From positions 1 through 22,864 of the forward strand of contig CAZTZY010000050.1 in NCBI GenBank assembly GCA_964617765.1: a DNA stretch of 22,864 nt. The letters run 5' to 3'. The notes under the pieces are model-generated. The model had not been told where the DNA came from. It worked only from the letters and a program-made list of their open reading frames with translations, and did no database searches. This stretch comes from CAZTZY01 sp964617765. GTDB lineage: Bacteria; Pseudomonadota; Gammaproteobacteria; Pseudomonadales; DT-91. A program made the translations under genes and the position numbers. Below are positions 15,949-22,864 of the stretch, one piece after another; the first letter of the stretch is position 1; every line of letters begins with the position of its first letter.

Positions 15949-17569
15949 GAGAAGTTAAAGCGCCGGCCGGCAAATTGGTCATGTAACCGATTTGTGGGTT
16001 ACTGGCATGGGAATTAGAACTGTTCCAAAGATAAATATTCTGGCTGAAGTTAGAAGTCAGCGGAAAGCGCACAATAAGACCATCGTGGAGGTAAAATCTT
16101 AAAGCCCAGTAGCCAACATCGCCAGTAGTCCAAGTCACTACCATATCATGATCAGTAGTAGACGACCTTATTTGGGCACCAGATACCATACCACTAAAAT
16201 TACCAATAATGGGTGATCCATTACCCGTTAGCACAATGGTGTCATCGGCGCCAAGTGCACCACCTTCAGTCCATTGGGTGGGTTGGTGCATACCAGTGCC
16301 TGGTCCTGTATCAGAATTCACCATTATGTAAATCGTATAGGTAATATTGGGATCAAAGGTGCGATTGGAGTGACTGGATGATTGGCCGTTCACCAAATCA
16401 AAAATCACCGTCGATGTAAAAGGCTCAGAATTAAAACCGTCGGTTGTTGATACATTACCTGCCGTGTCTTTGCTAAAACCGGCTTCGATATGTAAAACAT
16501 CAGGAACGGCCGGGCCATAATCGGGGTCACCTTCAATAGCCTCGGCTTTGGTTGAGGTCAGCTCAATGATGACTGTTGTATCATTTAAAGCGACCATATT
16601 GTCGATGTCGCCCTCGGTAAATATAAAATTGCCGGTATTATCATCGTTGGTATCCCATTGCAATTTAGTCCAGTCCATTTTGGCGGTGATATTGGTGGTG
16701 TTGGTTTCAGTGCTTTCGAGCAAGCTGTTGACGTTAGTCCCTGTTAAAAGGATCAGGTTATGGACTTCATCATAAGTAGCATGCGTGAACGTGATGGTGG
16801 GCGCTACAGTATCAATAGTCACAGCCGAGTTGATGATCGCGGTATTGCTTACTACACCGCCCTCACTGGTTTGGCGAACCTGTATGGCTTCAGCGGTATA
16901 ACTGGTGTTATCTGTCAGGTCAAAACTGCTGCCTGTGCCATCATTCCAGGTAACACCACCATCCGTGCTGTATTCCCAGGTGGCAGTATCTGCAATGCCG
17001 GTGACATAAACAGTATTGTTGTTACTGATAAAATCTGTTGCTGAAACACCGGTATCAGAAGCCAGCAAAACATCTGGCGTTGCAGGGCGGAATCCGCCAG
17101 CTAAAACGACTTTTTCCAGAGTGGATAGATCCGGCCCATTTTTGCTGGATTCAGCTACAACCCCGCCCCCGATAAGCCCAAACATTGACAGGCCAAGAAT
17201 TGCCTATGATGTATCTAGTCTGGCAAAGGGATCGCCGCTCGAGGCGCCGGCAAGGGTATTGGAATCATCGCTGGATGCGCTGATCAAAACATTATCGTTG
17301 ATGGCAAAATTTCCATCAGTTGAAAACTGGGCAAGCACATCCGCATTATAAAAATCGTTGATTTGTAATACGTTAACATCACCCAGCAGTACTTTCAGGG
17401 AATTGCCTTCACGGTGCAGTTTTAAGCCTTCCGGGGTTTTGCCGGTGCTTGTATCGATCAATGCATAGTGCGCATGAGGCAGGGCTTTAATGGGGGACAG
17501 GTGTTCTACAGCAAAGCTGCGCAGGGTGCCATTAGCCTGAGTTTCTTGAATAATAAAATGTTGTTGCAT
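15935..17569 (-). pseudogene. Ig-like surface/secreted protein, second copy, interrupted by an in-frame amber codon
   Basis: The start at 17569 is chosen because GAGGG lies just upstream and MQQHFIIQETQANGT aligns with MQPNLIVLETLANGT of the first copy. A TTG at 17587 would cover the ribosome-binding site. The frame runs 121 codons, meets TAG (17206-17204), then continues in the same frame for 422 more codons to TGA. The first copy has CAG (Gln122) at this exact codon, so one C-to-T change explains the stop. The downstream part keeps all domains: hydrophobic AILGLSMFGLIGGGVVAE, ATWEYSTDGGVTW, an Ig-like domain with KMDWTKLQWDTNDDNTGN, and the tail TSQGLA. ATG at 17185 could restart without a ribosome-binding site. 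A recent pseudogene, readthrough or sequencing error are all possible. Confidence 0.8.
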
Positions 17570-17644
17570 GAAAAATCCCTCTTTCAAGATATGGGCCCGA
17601 TTTGGGCGATGAATTTTATTATTAGTGTCAAATCTATAGCGATA

Positions 17645-17659
17645 AAGGTTAGCCCAGAT
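17645..17659 (-). promoter_or_regulatory. Shared upstream element of the Ig-like pair, copy 2
   Basis: The plus strand reads AAGGTTAGCCCAGAT, 76-90 bp before the start of the interrupted gene. It matches copy 1 at 14 of 15 positions while the flanking sequence differs. A TTGACA hexamer lies between this element and the gene in the sense of transcription, but no good -10 follows at 17 bp. Confidence 0.4.
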
Positions 17660-17722
17660 CGCAGATAATGGGTAGTTTGAAAGATGAAATTTTAGACAGG
17701 TATTGGTGCCTGGCGATATCCG

Positions 17723-18454
17723 TTAAAACTGTGGCCGCTTCGGCTTGGGGATTTCATCAGGAAATAAAATGCGTTTGGCCCTGACTGCATACACCTCAAG
17801 ATTGCCACAGTTTTTTACGCAATCAGTCAGCGGGCTGTGTAATTCAGGAACAAGGATATTGGTAAGATAGCCAATCACTGTTAAATCCAGTTTGGAAACA
17901 TAATCACCGCCAAACCAGTGGTGATCGCCCAGTAAAACCGAAAGCTGCTCCAGATCCTTGCAACCTTTGTTATAGATATCTTCACGGCTATGGCGACCCA
18001 TGCCCTGTGCATGCAACTGGTCGCGAAAATTACGGCGAATCTTGTTGGCCATGATCGTACTGATCGGCGGTGGAATATCGTAGAACAATTCCTTGCGGAT
18101 GGTTTGCCAGTTATGTTCCTCAATCCAGCGGCTGTACATCAGTACCCAGTACAGATGTTCGTCTAACATACGCACAAAAGCGTGATGGGTTGCAGTTTTC
18201 TGGCTGTCGAGATGGCCATCGACATGAAATTCCAGTTTGCTTTCCAGGTAGTCGATGATCAGCTCGCTATCGCCAATCACAATACCGTTATCACGAATAT
18301 AAGGCAGTTTACCTTTTGGGCTTTTGCGCGGATCGTCTTCGTAAATGATCTGGAAAGGGATGTTGCTGATGCGTAAAAAGGCTTCCAGCTTCATGCAGAA
18401 CGGGCTGATGTTCGGTATGCCAAATGCGGGAGTAAATTGATAAAGGTCTATCAT
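17723..18454 (-). CDS. Glutathione S-transferase-fold protein, Faxc/metaxin-like
   Basis: This 243-residue protein has an N-terminal thioredoxin-like half beginning IDLYQFTPAFGIPNISPFCM, with Cys20 in the expected active-site loop, then DDPRKSPKGKLPYIRDNG and the Ser-containing GDSELIIDYLE that normally binds the glutathione gamma-glutamyl group. The C-terminal half is helical and ends in DLTVIGYLTNILVPEL. The pattern fits the Faxc/metaxin-like GST branch of proteobacteria, whose substrates are unknown. It lies 16 bp after the DUF465 gene and may share its transcript. No signal peptide is seen, so it is cytosolic. Confidence 0.85.
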   Translation of the reverse strand: MIDLYQFTPAFGIPNISPFCMKLEAFLRISNIPFQIIYEDDPRKSPKGKLPYIRDNGIVIGDSELIIDYLESKLEFHVDGHLDSQKTATHHAFVRMLDEHLYWVLMYSRWIEEHNWQTIRKELFYDIPPPISTIMANKIRRNFRDQLHAQGMGRHSREDIYNKGCKDLEQLSVLLGDHHWFGGDYVSKLDLTVIGYLTNILVPELHSPLTDCVKNCGNLEVYAVRAKRILFPDEIPKPKRPQF

Positions 18455-18470
18455 CCGTCGTTACCCTGCT

Positions 18471-18677
18471 TTACGCTTTCAGATCGGGGATAAGCTGGCT
18501 TTCAAGTTTAACAATAGTTTCTTTCAGGGCGAGTTTGTGTTTTTTCAGGCGGCGGAGTTCGAGTGTGTCTATGGAAGGTACAAGTGATAACTGGGCAATG
18601 TTCATATCCAGCTCGCGATGCTGGATACGCAGGTCTTTCAGTTTTTCGCGCAAGAAATCGAGTTGGGTTACAGACAT
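18471..18677 (-). CDS. YdcH-family (DUF465) small helical protein
   Basis: This 68-residue protein consists of two charged helices separated by a short turn at LSLVPSID. The second helix holds the DUF465 hallmark LRRLKKHKLALKETIVKLES. Proteins of this family are small cytosolic coiled coils of unknown function. The gene sits between tatC and the GST gene with a poor ribosome-binding site. The length is normal for the family. Confidence 0.85.
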   Translation of the reverse strand: MSVTQLDFLREKLKDLRIQHRELDMNIAQLSLVPSIDTLELRRLKKHKLALKETIVKLESQLIPDLKA

Positions 18678-18770
18678 ACTAATTATGAACCTTGTTGAAA
18701 ATGGGCCAGCTATTTTTCACTCGTCTATGGATTGTAGTCTCAGGTAGAAAGAATTGGTAGTGCATCGGCA

Positions 18771-19520
18771 CTATTGAAGATCTTCCATTGGGTCGGCTTT
18801 TTTTACCCGACTACCCAGAATGACGCCTATTTCAAACAGCAGCCACATCGGTATGGCCATCAGGCATTGCGAAAGCGGGTCTGGCGGCGTTAAAAACATG
18901 GCGATGGTGAAACAGGCAACAATCACATAAGGGCGTTTTTCTTTCATGGATTTTGCCGATACCACACCCGAATAGATCAGTAAAAAAGTGGCGATGGGAA
19001 TCTCGAAGGTAAAACCGAAGGCGACAAACATAGCCAGTATGGTATCGAGAAAGCGGGCAATATCCGGCGTGTAGCTAACACCTTCTGGCGCTGTAGCGGT
19101 GAAAAACATGAACATGATTGGAAAGACGACATAGTAGGCAAAGGCAATGCCGGCATAAAACAGCACGATGCTCGACACCAGTAATGGCAAGGCAATACGC
19201 TTTTCATGGGCAAACAAGCCTGGCGCCATAAACCCCCAGATTTCAAATAACAGATAGGGAATGGCCAGGAAGAACGCGACCGAAAACACCAGTTTCAATG
19301 GAGTGGTAAAGGGCGAAGTGATATCGGTAGCAATCATTTTGCTGCCTTCGGGTAGTGCATCTAACAAGGGCGAGGCTACGAAGGTGTAGATGTCGTTGGT
19401 AAAATACAGCAAACCCAAAAACAGCAAACTGATGAGTAGTGTGGCGCGCAACAAGCGTTTGCGTAATTCCAGCAAATGGATAATGAGCGGTTGTTCCTTA
19501 TCGGTATCAGCGCTGGTCAT
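18771..19520 (-). CDS. tatC: Sec-independent protein translocase subunit TatC
   Basis: TatC is the receptor core of the twin-arginine translocase and binds the RR signal peptide at the cytoplasmic face. This 249-residue protein has six hydrophobic segments. The N-terminal HLLELRKRL (from His15) and PYLLFEIWGFMAPGL with its conserved Glu are typical. The C-terminal loop FLTPPDPLSQCLMAIPMWLLFE is the family signature. It overlaps tatB by 14 bp. A 6-bp TAGTGC/GCACTA hairpin at 18758-18773 covers its stop codon but lacks a U run. Confidence 0.97.
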   Translation of the reverse strand: MTSADTDKEQPLIIHLLELRKRLLRATLLISLLFLGLLYFTNDIYTFVASPLLDALPEGSKMIATDITSPFTTPLKLVFSVAFFLAIPYLLFEIWGFMAPGLFAHEKRIALPLLVSSIVLFYAGIAFAYYVVFPIMFMFFTATAPEGVSYTPDIARFLDTILAMFVAFGFTFEIPIATFLLIYSGVVSAKSMKEKRPYVIVACFTIAMFLTPPDPLSQCLMAIPMWLLFEIGVILGSRVKKADPMEDLQ

Positions 19521-19827
19521 TATGTGGTGCAGTTTCGGAGGTGTTAGGGTTCAGGTTAATCGGCGTATTCAAATCCTGGCGAATGCGGGTCATCTCTTCT
19601 TTGGAGCTGTTCAGGCTGTGCATCACTTCTTCATTGTGCAGTTGGCGACGAATGTCATCGGCACCGAGTTCACGCTCAATATCGGCGCGAATGTTACGGT
19701 AGCCGCGCTTGAATCGGCCCAGCCATAAGCCTGCGGTGCGAATCACAGCGGGCATTTTTTCAGGCCCTAACACCAGCAGCGTGACTATAAACAGCAAAAC
19801 GACTTCGCCAAAACCCACTTCAAACAT
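19507..19827 (-). CDS. tatB: Sec-independent protein translocase subunit TatB
   Basis: TatB pairs with TatC in the receptor complex. At 106 residues it starts with MFEVGFGEVVLLFIV, carrying the conserved Glu8 in the transmembrane helix, then the hinge Gly21-Pro22 (LGPEKMP) and an amphipathic helix (VIRTAGLWLGRFKRGY). The Gly-Pro hinge and MFEVGF start separate it from TatA. It lies 3 bp after tatA and overlaps tatC. The charged tail is shorter than in E. coli TatB. Confidence 0.95.
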   Translation of the reverse strand: MFEVGFGEVVLLFIVTLLVLGPEKMPAVIRTAGLWLGRFKRGYRNIRADIERELGADDIRRQLHNEEVMHSLNSSKEEMTRIRQDLNTPINLNPNTSETAPHNDQR

Positions 19828-19830
19828 GGA

Positions 19831-20031
19831 TTACTCTTTTTTGCCAGAGTCAGTTTTATCGTTGCCGAGATTGTTCGGAGTATCGCTTTTTGTCGCGTCT
19901 TCTTCGGTCATCGCCTTACGAAAACCTTTCAGTGCGCCACCCAGATCAGTGCCGATGCCTTTCAGTTTTTTGGTACCAAACAGCAATACAACAATGACCA
20001 ATATGATTAAAAGTTCCTGCCAGCCAATCAT
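19831..20031 (-). CDS. tatA: Sec-independent protein translocase subunit TatA
   Basis: TatA forms the protein-conducting assembly of the Tat system. This 66-residue protein has one transmembrane helix (residues 5-18), the Phe18-Gly19 hinge and an amphipathic helix, KLKGIGTDLGGALKGFRKAM, followed by a short charged tail. GAGGT lies seven bases before the ATG. It follows hisE by 13 bp in the hisI-hisE-tatABC run known from other gammaproteobacteria, which suggests one transcript. Confidence 0.96.
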   Translation of the reverse strand: MIGWQELLIILVIVVLLFGTKKLKGIGTDLGGALKGFRKAMTEEDATKSDTPNNLGNDKTDSGKKE

Positions 20032-20044
20032 GATATCTACCTCG

Positions 20045-20377
20045 TTATTCGGTTTGACGTTGGGCTTTTTCGACCAGGCCCGACAAGTTAAAACGTTTTT
20101 GCAATTCTTTTAAAACGGAATCAGGAGATTCACCCAAGGCACTGAGCATCACCATGCTGTGAAACCACAAATCGGCAGTTTCATAAATCAGCTCGGTATT
20201 GTCACCGGAGATGGCGGCATCCTTGGCGGCAATAATGGTTTCAGTACATTCCTCACCCAGTTTTTCGAGAATCTTGTTCAGGCCTTTTTTGTACAGGCTG
20301 GCCACATAGGAAGTATCCGCATCGGCTTGTTTGCGCTGTTCGAGCACTTGCGCCAGGGCATTTAATATATCACTCAT
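20045..20377 (-). CDS. hisE: Phosphoribosyl-ATP pyrophosphatase
   Basis: HisE hydrolyses phosphoribosyl-ATP to phosphoribosyl-AMP and pyrophosphate, step 2 of histidine synthesis. It is a 110-residue all-alpha MazG-fold enzyme. Metal ligands are visible as EECTE (Glu42, Glu43, Glu46) and ETADL (Glu66, Asp69). SYVASLYKKGLNKILEKLGEE is the expected N-terminal segment. It is separate from HisI, unlike the fused enteric protein, and is followed by tatA. Confidence 0.95.
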   Translation of the reverse strand: MSDILNALAQVLEQRKQADADTSYVASLYKKGLNKILEKLGEECTETIIAAKDAAISGDNTELIYETADLWFHSMVMLSALGESPDSVLKELQKRFNLSGLVEKAQRQTE

Positions 20378-20397
20378 GGTAGCTCACTCTGGGTAAA

Positions 20398-20784
20398 TCA
20401 CTCAGGATAAATGGCGTTAGGGTCTTTCAATACTGGCGCAGTGGTTACCCACTGGCCATCTTTATATTCACGGAAAAAACAGCTTTTGCGTCCGGTATGA
20501 CAGGCTATGCCGCCTTTTTGTTCCACTTTCATCACAATCGCATCACCGTCACAATCCAGCGCAATCGATTTCAGGATTTGCTCATGGCCCGAACTTTCAC
20601 CCTTGCGCCACAGTTTGCCACGCGAACGTGACCAATACACCGCGTGTTGTTCGGTAATCGTCAGTTGCAGCGCTTCGCGGTTCATCCACGCCATCATTAG
20701 TATTTCGCCGGTAGTCGCATCCTGGGCAATGGCGGCTACTAAACCAGCGTCGTTCCATTGTATGTCATCAAGAAAATTGTTCAT
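20398..20784 (-). CDS. hisI: Phosphoribosyl-AMP cyclohydrolase
   Basis: HisI opens the purine ring of phosphoribosyl-AMP, step 3 of histidine synthesis, as a zinc/magnesium homodimer. From the ATG at 20784 it is 128 residues and starts MNNFLDDIQWNDAGLVAAIAQD like its family. A longer start at 20820 adds 12 atypical residues. SRSRGKLWRKGESSGH is the substrate region. The Asp-rich metal site is DCDGD (Asp77, Cys78, Asp79, Asp81) and the other zinc cysteines are Cys95 and Cys102 (ACHTGRKSCF). No strong ribosome-binding site precedes either start. It is the first gene of the hisI-hisE-tatABC run. Confidence 0.95.
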   Translation of the reverse strand: MNNFLDDIQWNDAGLVAAIAQDATTGEILMMAWMNREALQLTITEQHAVYWSRSRGKLWRKGESSGHEQILKSIALDCDGDAIVMKVEQKGGIACHTGRKSCFFREYKDGQWVTTAPVLKDPNAIYPE

Positions 20785-20899
20785 GGTATTTGCAGTAGTC
20801 CAGGCAACATTTTTTGGCATTATGCCATAGAACGGTTTGTTTACAGTGTGAATTTAGGCCAATGTCTCTGCTGCGCATTAGCGGCTGACACACCGATAT

Positions 20900-21205
20900 C
20901 TAGGGATTGAGGTGTTGTTGATAATCCATGCGTTGATGTAGAACCCTGGCAATTTCAATATGGCTATCTTGTTGGCGATAGAAGATCACATGGCTGCCCA
21001 CAGGGAAGCTGCAAGCCCCAGGGTATAAATACTCCCTGTTTTTTCCTGATCCGGGATAATTAGCCAGATGCATGAAAGCATCCTCAATCATTCGAGAGTA
21101 TTGCAAGGCTTGATCCATGCCCCAGACATCAATACTTTGCAGAAAAATAGCGATCAGATCGTCCTCGGCAAGTGCCGAAATTCTATAGTTAAGGGTTTTG
21201 CTCAC
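20900..21205 (-). CDS. parE: ParE-type toxin (RelE/ParE superfamily)
   Basis: This 101-residue protein has the ParE pattern: YRISALAEDDLIAIF at the start, WGMDQALQYSRMIEDAF, then LANYPGSGKNRE and the C-terminal strands GSHVIFYRQQ and IEIARVLHQRMDYQQHL. ParE toxins typically poison DNA gyrase, although targets vary in the family. It overlaps the antitoxin gene by 17 bp, so translation is likely coupled. It is full length, with no disrupted motif. Confidence 0.9.
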   Translation of the reverse strand: MSKTLNYRISALAEDDLIAIFLQSIDVWGMDQALQYSRMIEDAFMHLANYPGSGKNREYLYPGACSFPVGSHVIFYRQQDSHIEIARVLHQRMDYQQHLNP

Positions 21206-21452
21206 GGTGTATTTTCAAGCTCCTTTGAAAAATCTCGGCGACAGAATCCGTGCCGGTGTTGCCTGCTTCCAGTTGTTGGAAGCCTTTTGCCAGTTCTTCC
21301 TTAAGTACGGCGAGTTGTTTTTCCTGCGCCTGGTTTTTTTCAAACAACAGTCGTAGTCCATCTCGAATCACCTCACTGGCCGATGTATAAAGGCCGCTTT
21401 CCACTTTTTCAGCAATCCGGCGTTCAAATTCGGCACCGAGTGTAATGTTCAT
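21189..21452 (-). CDS. parD: ParD-type antitoxin (ribbon-helix-helix)
   Basis: This 87-residue antitoxin has an N-terminal ribbon-helix-helix: the strand NITLGAEFERRIAEKVESG, then the helix YTSASEVIRDGLRLLFEK. The C-terminal part (EELAKGFQQLEAGNTGTDS) is the toxin-binding tail. A GAGGTG ribosome-binding site lies upstream. ParD binds and neutralises ParE and represses its own promoter, for which a matching double operator is seen just upstream. Confidence 0.92.
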   Translation of the reverse strand: MNITLGAEFERRIAEKVESGLYTSASEVIRDGLRLLFEKNQAQEKQLAVLKEELAKGFQQLEAGNTGTDSVAEIFQRSLKIHREQNP

Positions 21453-21484
21453 AATGCACCTCAGTCAGGTTATATTGTGCATGT

Positions 21485-21513
21485 ATTATGCGCATGATAT
21501 GCGCATTTGACAA
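21485..21513 (-). promoter_or_regulatory. parDE promoter with two operator half-sites in the spacer
   Basis: On the minus strand, -35 is TTGTCA (21513-21508) and -10 is CATAAT (21490-21485), with exactly 17 bp between them. Each hexamer matches the sigma-70 consensus at 5 of 6. Two copies of TATGCGCAT, at 21487-21495 and 21498-21506, lie 11 bp apart, one overlapping the -10 and one in the spacer. ATGCGCAT is itself a palindrome. Binding of ParD here would block the polymerase, which is the known autoregulation mode. Confidence 0.75.
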
Positions 21514-21541
21514 TAACAAGTGTTTTGCCTATTCCCCGGAT

Positions 21542-21835
21542 TCAAGTCTTTTGCAAAATCATCGCCGCTTCCGGCAAGTGATGCGGTTGGCTGATGCGCA
21601 CAGTTTTCTGCCGTGCCGTATCGCCAGCTTCAAGAGTTACCAGCCGAACAGGAACCTGAAACGCATCGGCCAGAAAGGCCAGCAAATGCTTGTTGGCTTT
21701 GCCATCGGTGGGTGCAGTAGTGATACGGATCTTCAGGCGGTCGCCATGCAGGCCAACAAACTCATCCTTGCTGGCTTGGGGTTGCAGGTGGCAATAAAGC
21801 ACCAAATCGTCATTGATCCATTTAAAATGCGGCAT
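21542..21835 (-). CDS. yggU: DUF167 (YggU) family protein
   Basis: This 97-residue cytosolic protein shows the DUF167 pattern: LYCHLQPQASKDEFVGLHGDRLKIRI, then the signature TAPTDGKANKHLLAFLADAF and VTLEAGDTARQKTVRI. The structure of E. coli YggU is known but the function is not. It is a lone gene divergent from a SnoaL-like gene. No clear ribosome-binding site precedes the ATG. Confidence 0.9.
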   Translation of the reverse strand: MPHFKWINDDLVLYCHLQPQASKDEFVGLHGDRLKIRITTAPTDGKANKHLLAFLADAFQVPVRLVTLEAGDTARQKTVRISQPHHLPEAAMILQKT

Positions 21836-21902
21836 TTTGTATTACAGTATAAAAAGTGTATTGATCATAACCCGCCACAATAAAAATAAAACAGGAGCTT
21901 TT

Positions 21903-22412
21903 ATGCTGGAAGACCTCATCGCCAAACAGGCCATTAAAGAACTGGTGCTGAAATATTGCCGCGCCATCGACAGGAAAGATTATGTATCACTGGCAACGCT
22001 CTATCACGATGAAGCAACCGATGATCATGGTGGCATGTTTAATGGCACTGCCAAAGAATTCCTGGCGTGGTTACCGAATATGCTGGAAACCATGAAAGTG
22101 ACCTCACACATGGTCACTAATCACCTCATTACTGTGGACGGAGATTATGCCGAAGGCGAAGTGTGTACCATCGCTTATCACCTGACGCACGATGACCAGG
22201 AAATTATTATCGGCGGCCGTTATCTCGATAAGTATTTTTGCACTTATGGTTTATGGCAATTTACCCACCGCCAGATTGTGCTCGACTGGAACCAGATACA
22301 ACCCTCGCGCTGTGATTTTACCTCGCCGGTAGTGGCAGGCACACCTGTTGGCGATAGACTGGAAAAAGATCCGGCTACGGGTTTTTTCAGGATATTGCAA
22401 ACGCGGGTGTAA
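21903..22412 (+). CDS. SnoaL-like / NTF2-fold protein
   Basis: The start at 21903 is chosen over the upstream 21813 because AGGAG sits seven bases before it and MLEDLIAKQAIKELVLKYCRAIDRKD is the typical family start. The 169-residue protein fits the SnoaL_4 (PF13577) branch: an N-terminal helix with YCRAIDRKDYVSLATLYHDEATDDHGG, a THDDQEIIIGGRYLDKY strand and RQIVLDWNQ. Tyr and Asp/His residues line the pocket in relatives such as dehydratases and ring hydroxylase small subunits. The substrate is unknown and there is no pathway context. Confidence 0.85.
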   Translation: MLEDLIAKQAIKELVLKYCRAIDRKDYVSLATLYHDEATDDHGGMFNGTAKEFLAWLPNMLETMKVTSHMVTNHLITVDGDYAEGEVCTIAYHLTHDDQEIIIGGRYLDKYFCTYGLWQFTHRQIVLDWNQIQPSRCDFTSPVVAGTPVGDRLEKDPATGFFRILQTRV

Positions 22413-22426
22413 AAAGCACAGGTGTT

Positions 22427-22864
22427 TTAAGCTTCCAGCACCCGTTCAATACGCTTGTCGGGCACTAGCCAAACCAGCATCACCAACACATAACAAGCCT
22501 GGGCCAACCATTGATTAACGAAAGCCAATGGAATGGCGATGGCATAAATCACAATGGAAGATTTACCTTTCAAGTCTTTGCCGATAGCGCGTGCCAATAG
22601 TGAATCCTTGCTTTCATTGGCAATAATCACCTGTTCCAATAACCAATAACTGATTGCTGCCATCAATAGGGCAATGCCATAAAGTGCAGTGGGTACAGGG
22701 GCAAAATGGTTTTCACCCATCCAGCCCGTCACAAACGGAAACAGCGATAACCAGAACAGCAAATTCAGATTGGCCCACAAGATGCCACCGCTGATTTTCT
22801 TTACTGTATGCAGCAGGTGATGGTGGTTATTCCAGTAAACGCCGATATAGATATAACTCATCAC
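22427..22864 (-). CDS. TMEM175/DUF1211-family membrane protein, N-terminus cut by the window edge
   Basis: The frame is still open at the last base, so the 145 residues seen are a C-terminal part. YIGVYWNNHHHLLHTVKKISGGILWANLNLLFWLSLFPF with the Asn-His-rich turn is typical of TMEM175, which in animals is a lysosomal potassium channel and in bacteria a putative cation channel. Four to five hydrophobic segments follow, ending in a charged tail. The family's N-terminal R-x-x-x-FSD motif would lie outside the window. It is convergent with the SnoaL-like gene across 14 bp. Confidence 0.8.
   Translation of the reverse strand: MMSYIYIGVYWNNHHHLLHTVKKISGGILWANLNLLFWLSLFPFVTGWMGENHFAPVPTALYGIALLMAAISYWLLEQVIIANESKDSLLARAIGKDLKGKSSIVIYAIAIPLAFVNQWLAQACYVLVMLVWLVPDKRIERVLEA

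Noticed and set aside
15935..17185. Reading the second Ig-like copy as two separate genes
   Set aside because: The two parts are in the same frame with only a TAG between them, the paralogue is continuous there, and the ATG at 17185 lacks a ribosome-binding site and falls inside the hydrophobic segment.
18758..18773. TAGTGC/GCACTA hairpin at the tatC stop as a terminator
   Set aside because: The stem is only 6 bp and no U run follows on the minus strand.
1..22864. tRNA, rRNA, CRISPR arrays, insertion sequences with transposase, prophage genes
   Set aside because: None were seen on either strand by reading.

Overview
The window looks like a gammaproteobacterial chromosome with moderate GC. 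The strongest evidence is gene order. argH lies divergent to algZ(fimS)-algR, followed by hemC-hemD-hemX-hemY, as in Pseudomonas and many relatives. hisI-hisE-tatA-tatB-tatC is also a common gammaproteobacterial block. I cannot name the genus. The DUF1566 and Ig-like surface proteins would fit a free-living aquatic species, but that is inference.

Layout. Positions 1-2100 hold the 3' end of a large repetitive surface protein and a small secreted paralogue of its C-terminal DUF1566 domain, closed by a strong terminator. Positions 2130-3524 (minus) are argH. Positions 3684-9618 (plus) are a two-component pair, AlgZ/AlgR, whose sensor has degenerate ATP-binding boxes, followed by the haem/tetrapyrrole genes hemC, hemD, hemX and hemY. 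Next come a MenA-like UbiA-family prenyltransferase, a DUF2889 protein (minus) and an SrkA-type kinase (plus). Positions 12481-17569 (minus) form an accessory block of three predicted surface or secreted proteins: one made of thirteen 27-residue repeats with EF-hand-like loops, and two tandem paralogous Ig-like proteins. The second paralogue has an in-frame amber codon at codon 122, exactly where the first has Gln (CAG). A small MITE-like inverted-repeat relic lies in the only long intergenic gap.

From 17723 to 20784 (minus) the window returns to housekeeping: a metaxin/Faxc-like GST, a DUF465 protein, tatCBA, hisE and hisI. Next come a ParDE toxin-antitoxin pair with a clear autoregulatory promoter/operator, a DUF167 (YggU) protein, a SnoaL-like protein and the C-terminal part of a TMEM175-family membrane protein cut by the window edge.

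The most unusual material is the pair of tandem surface proteins. They share an N-terminal domain resembling adhesin prefix domains, a glycine-rich hydrophobic segment, Ig-like domains, an identical C-terminal tail (TSQGLA) and a shared upstream 15-bp element. The 27-residue repeat protein beside them is the next most unusual.
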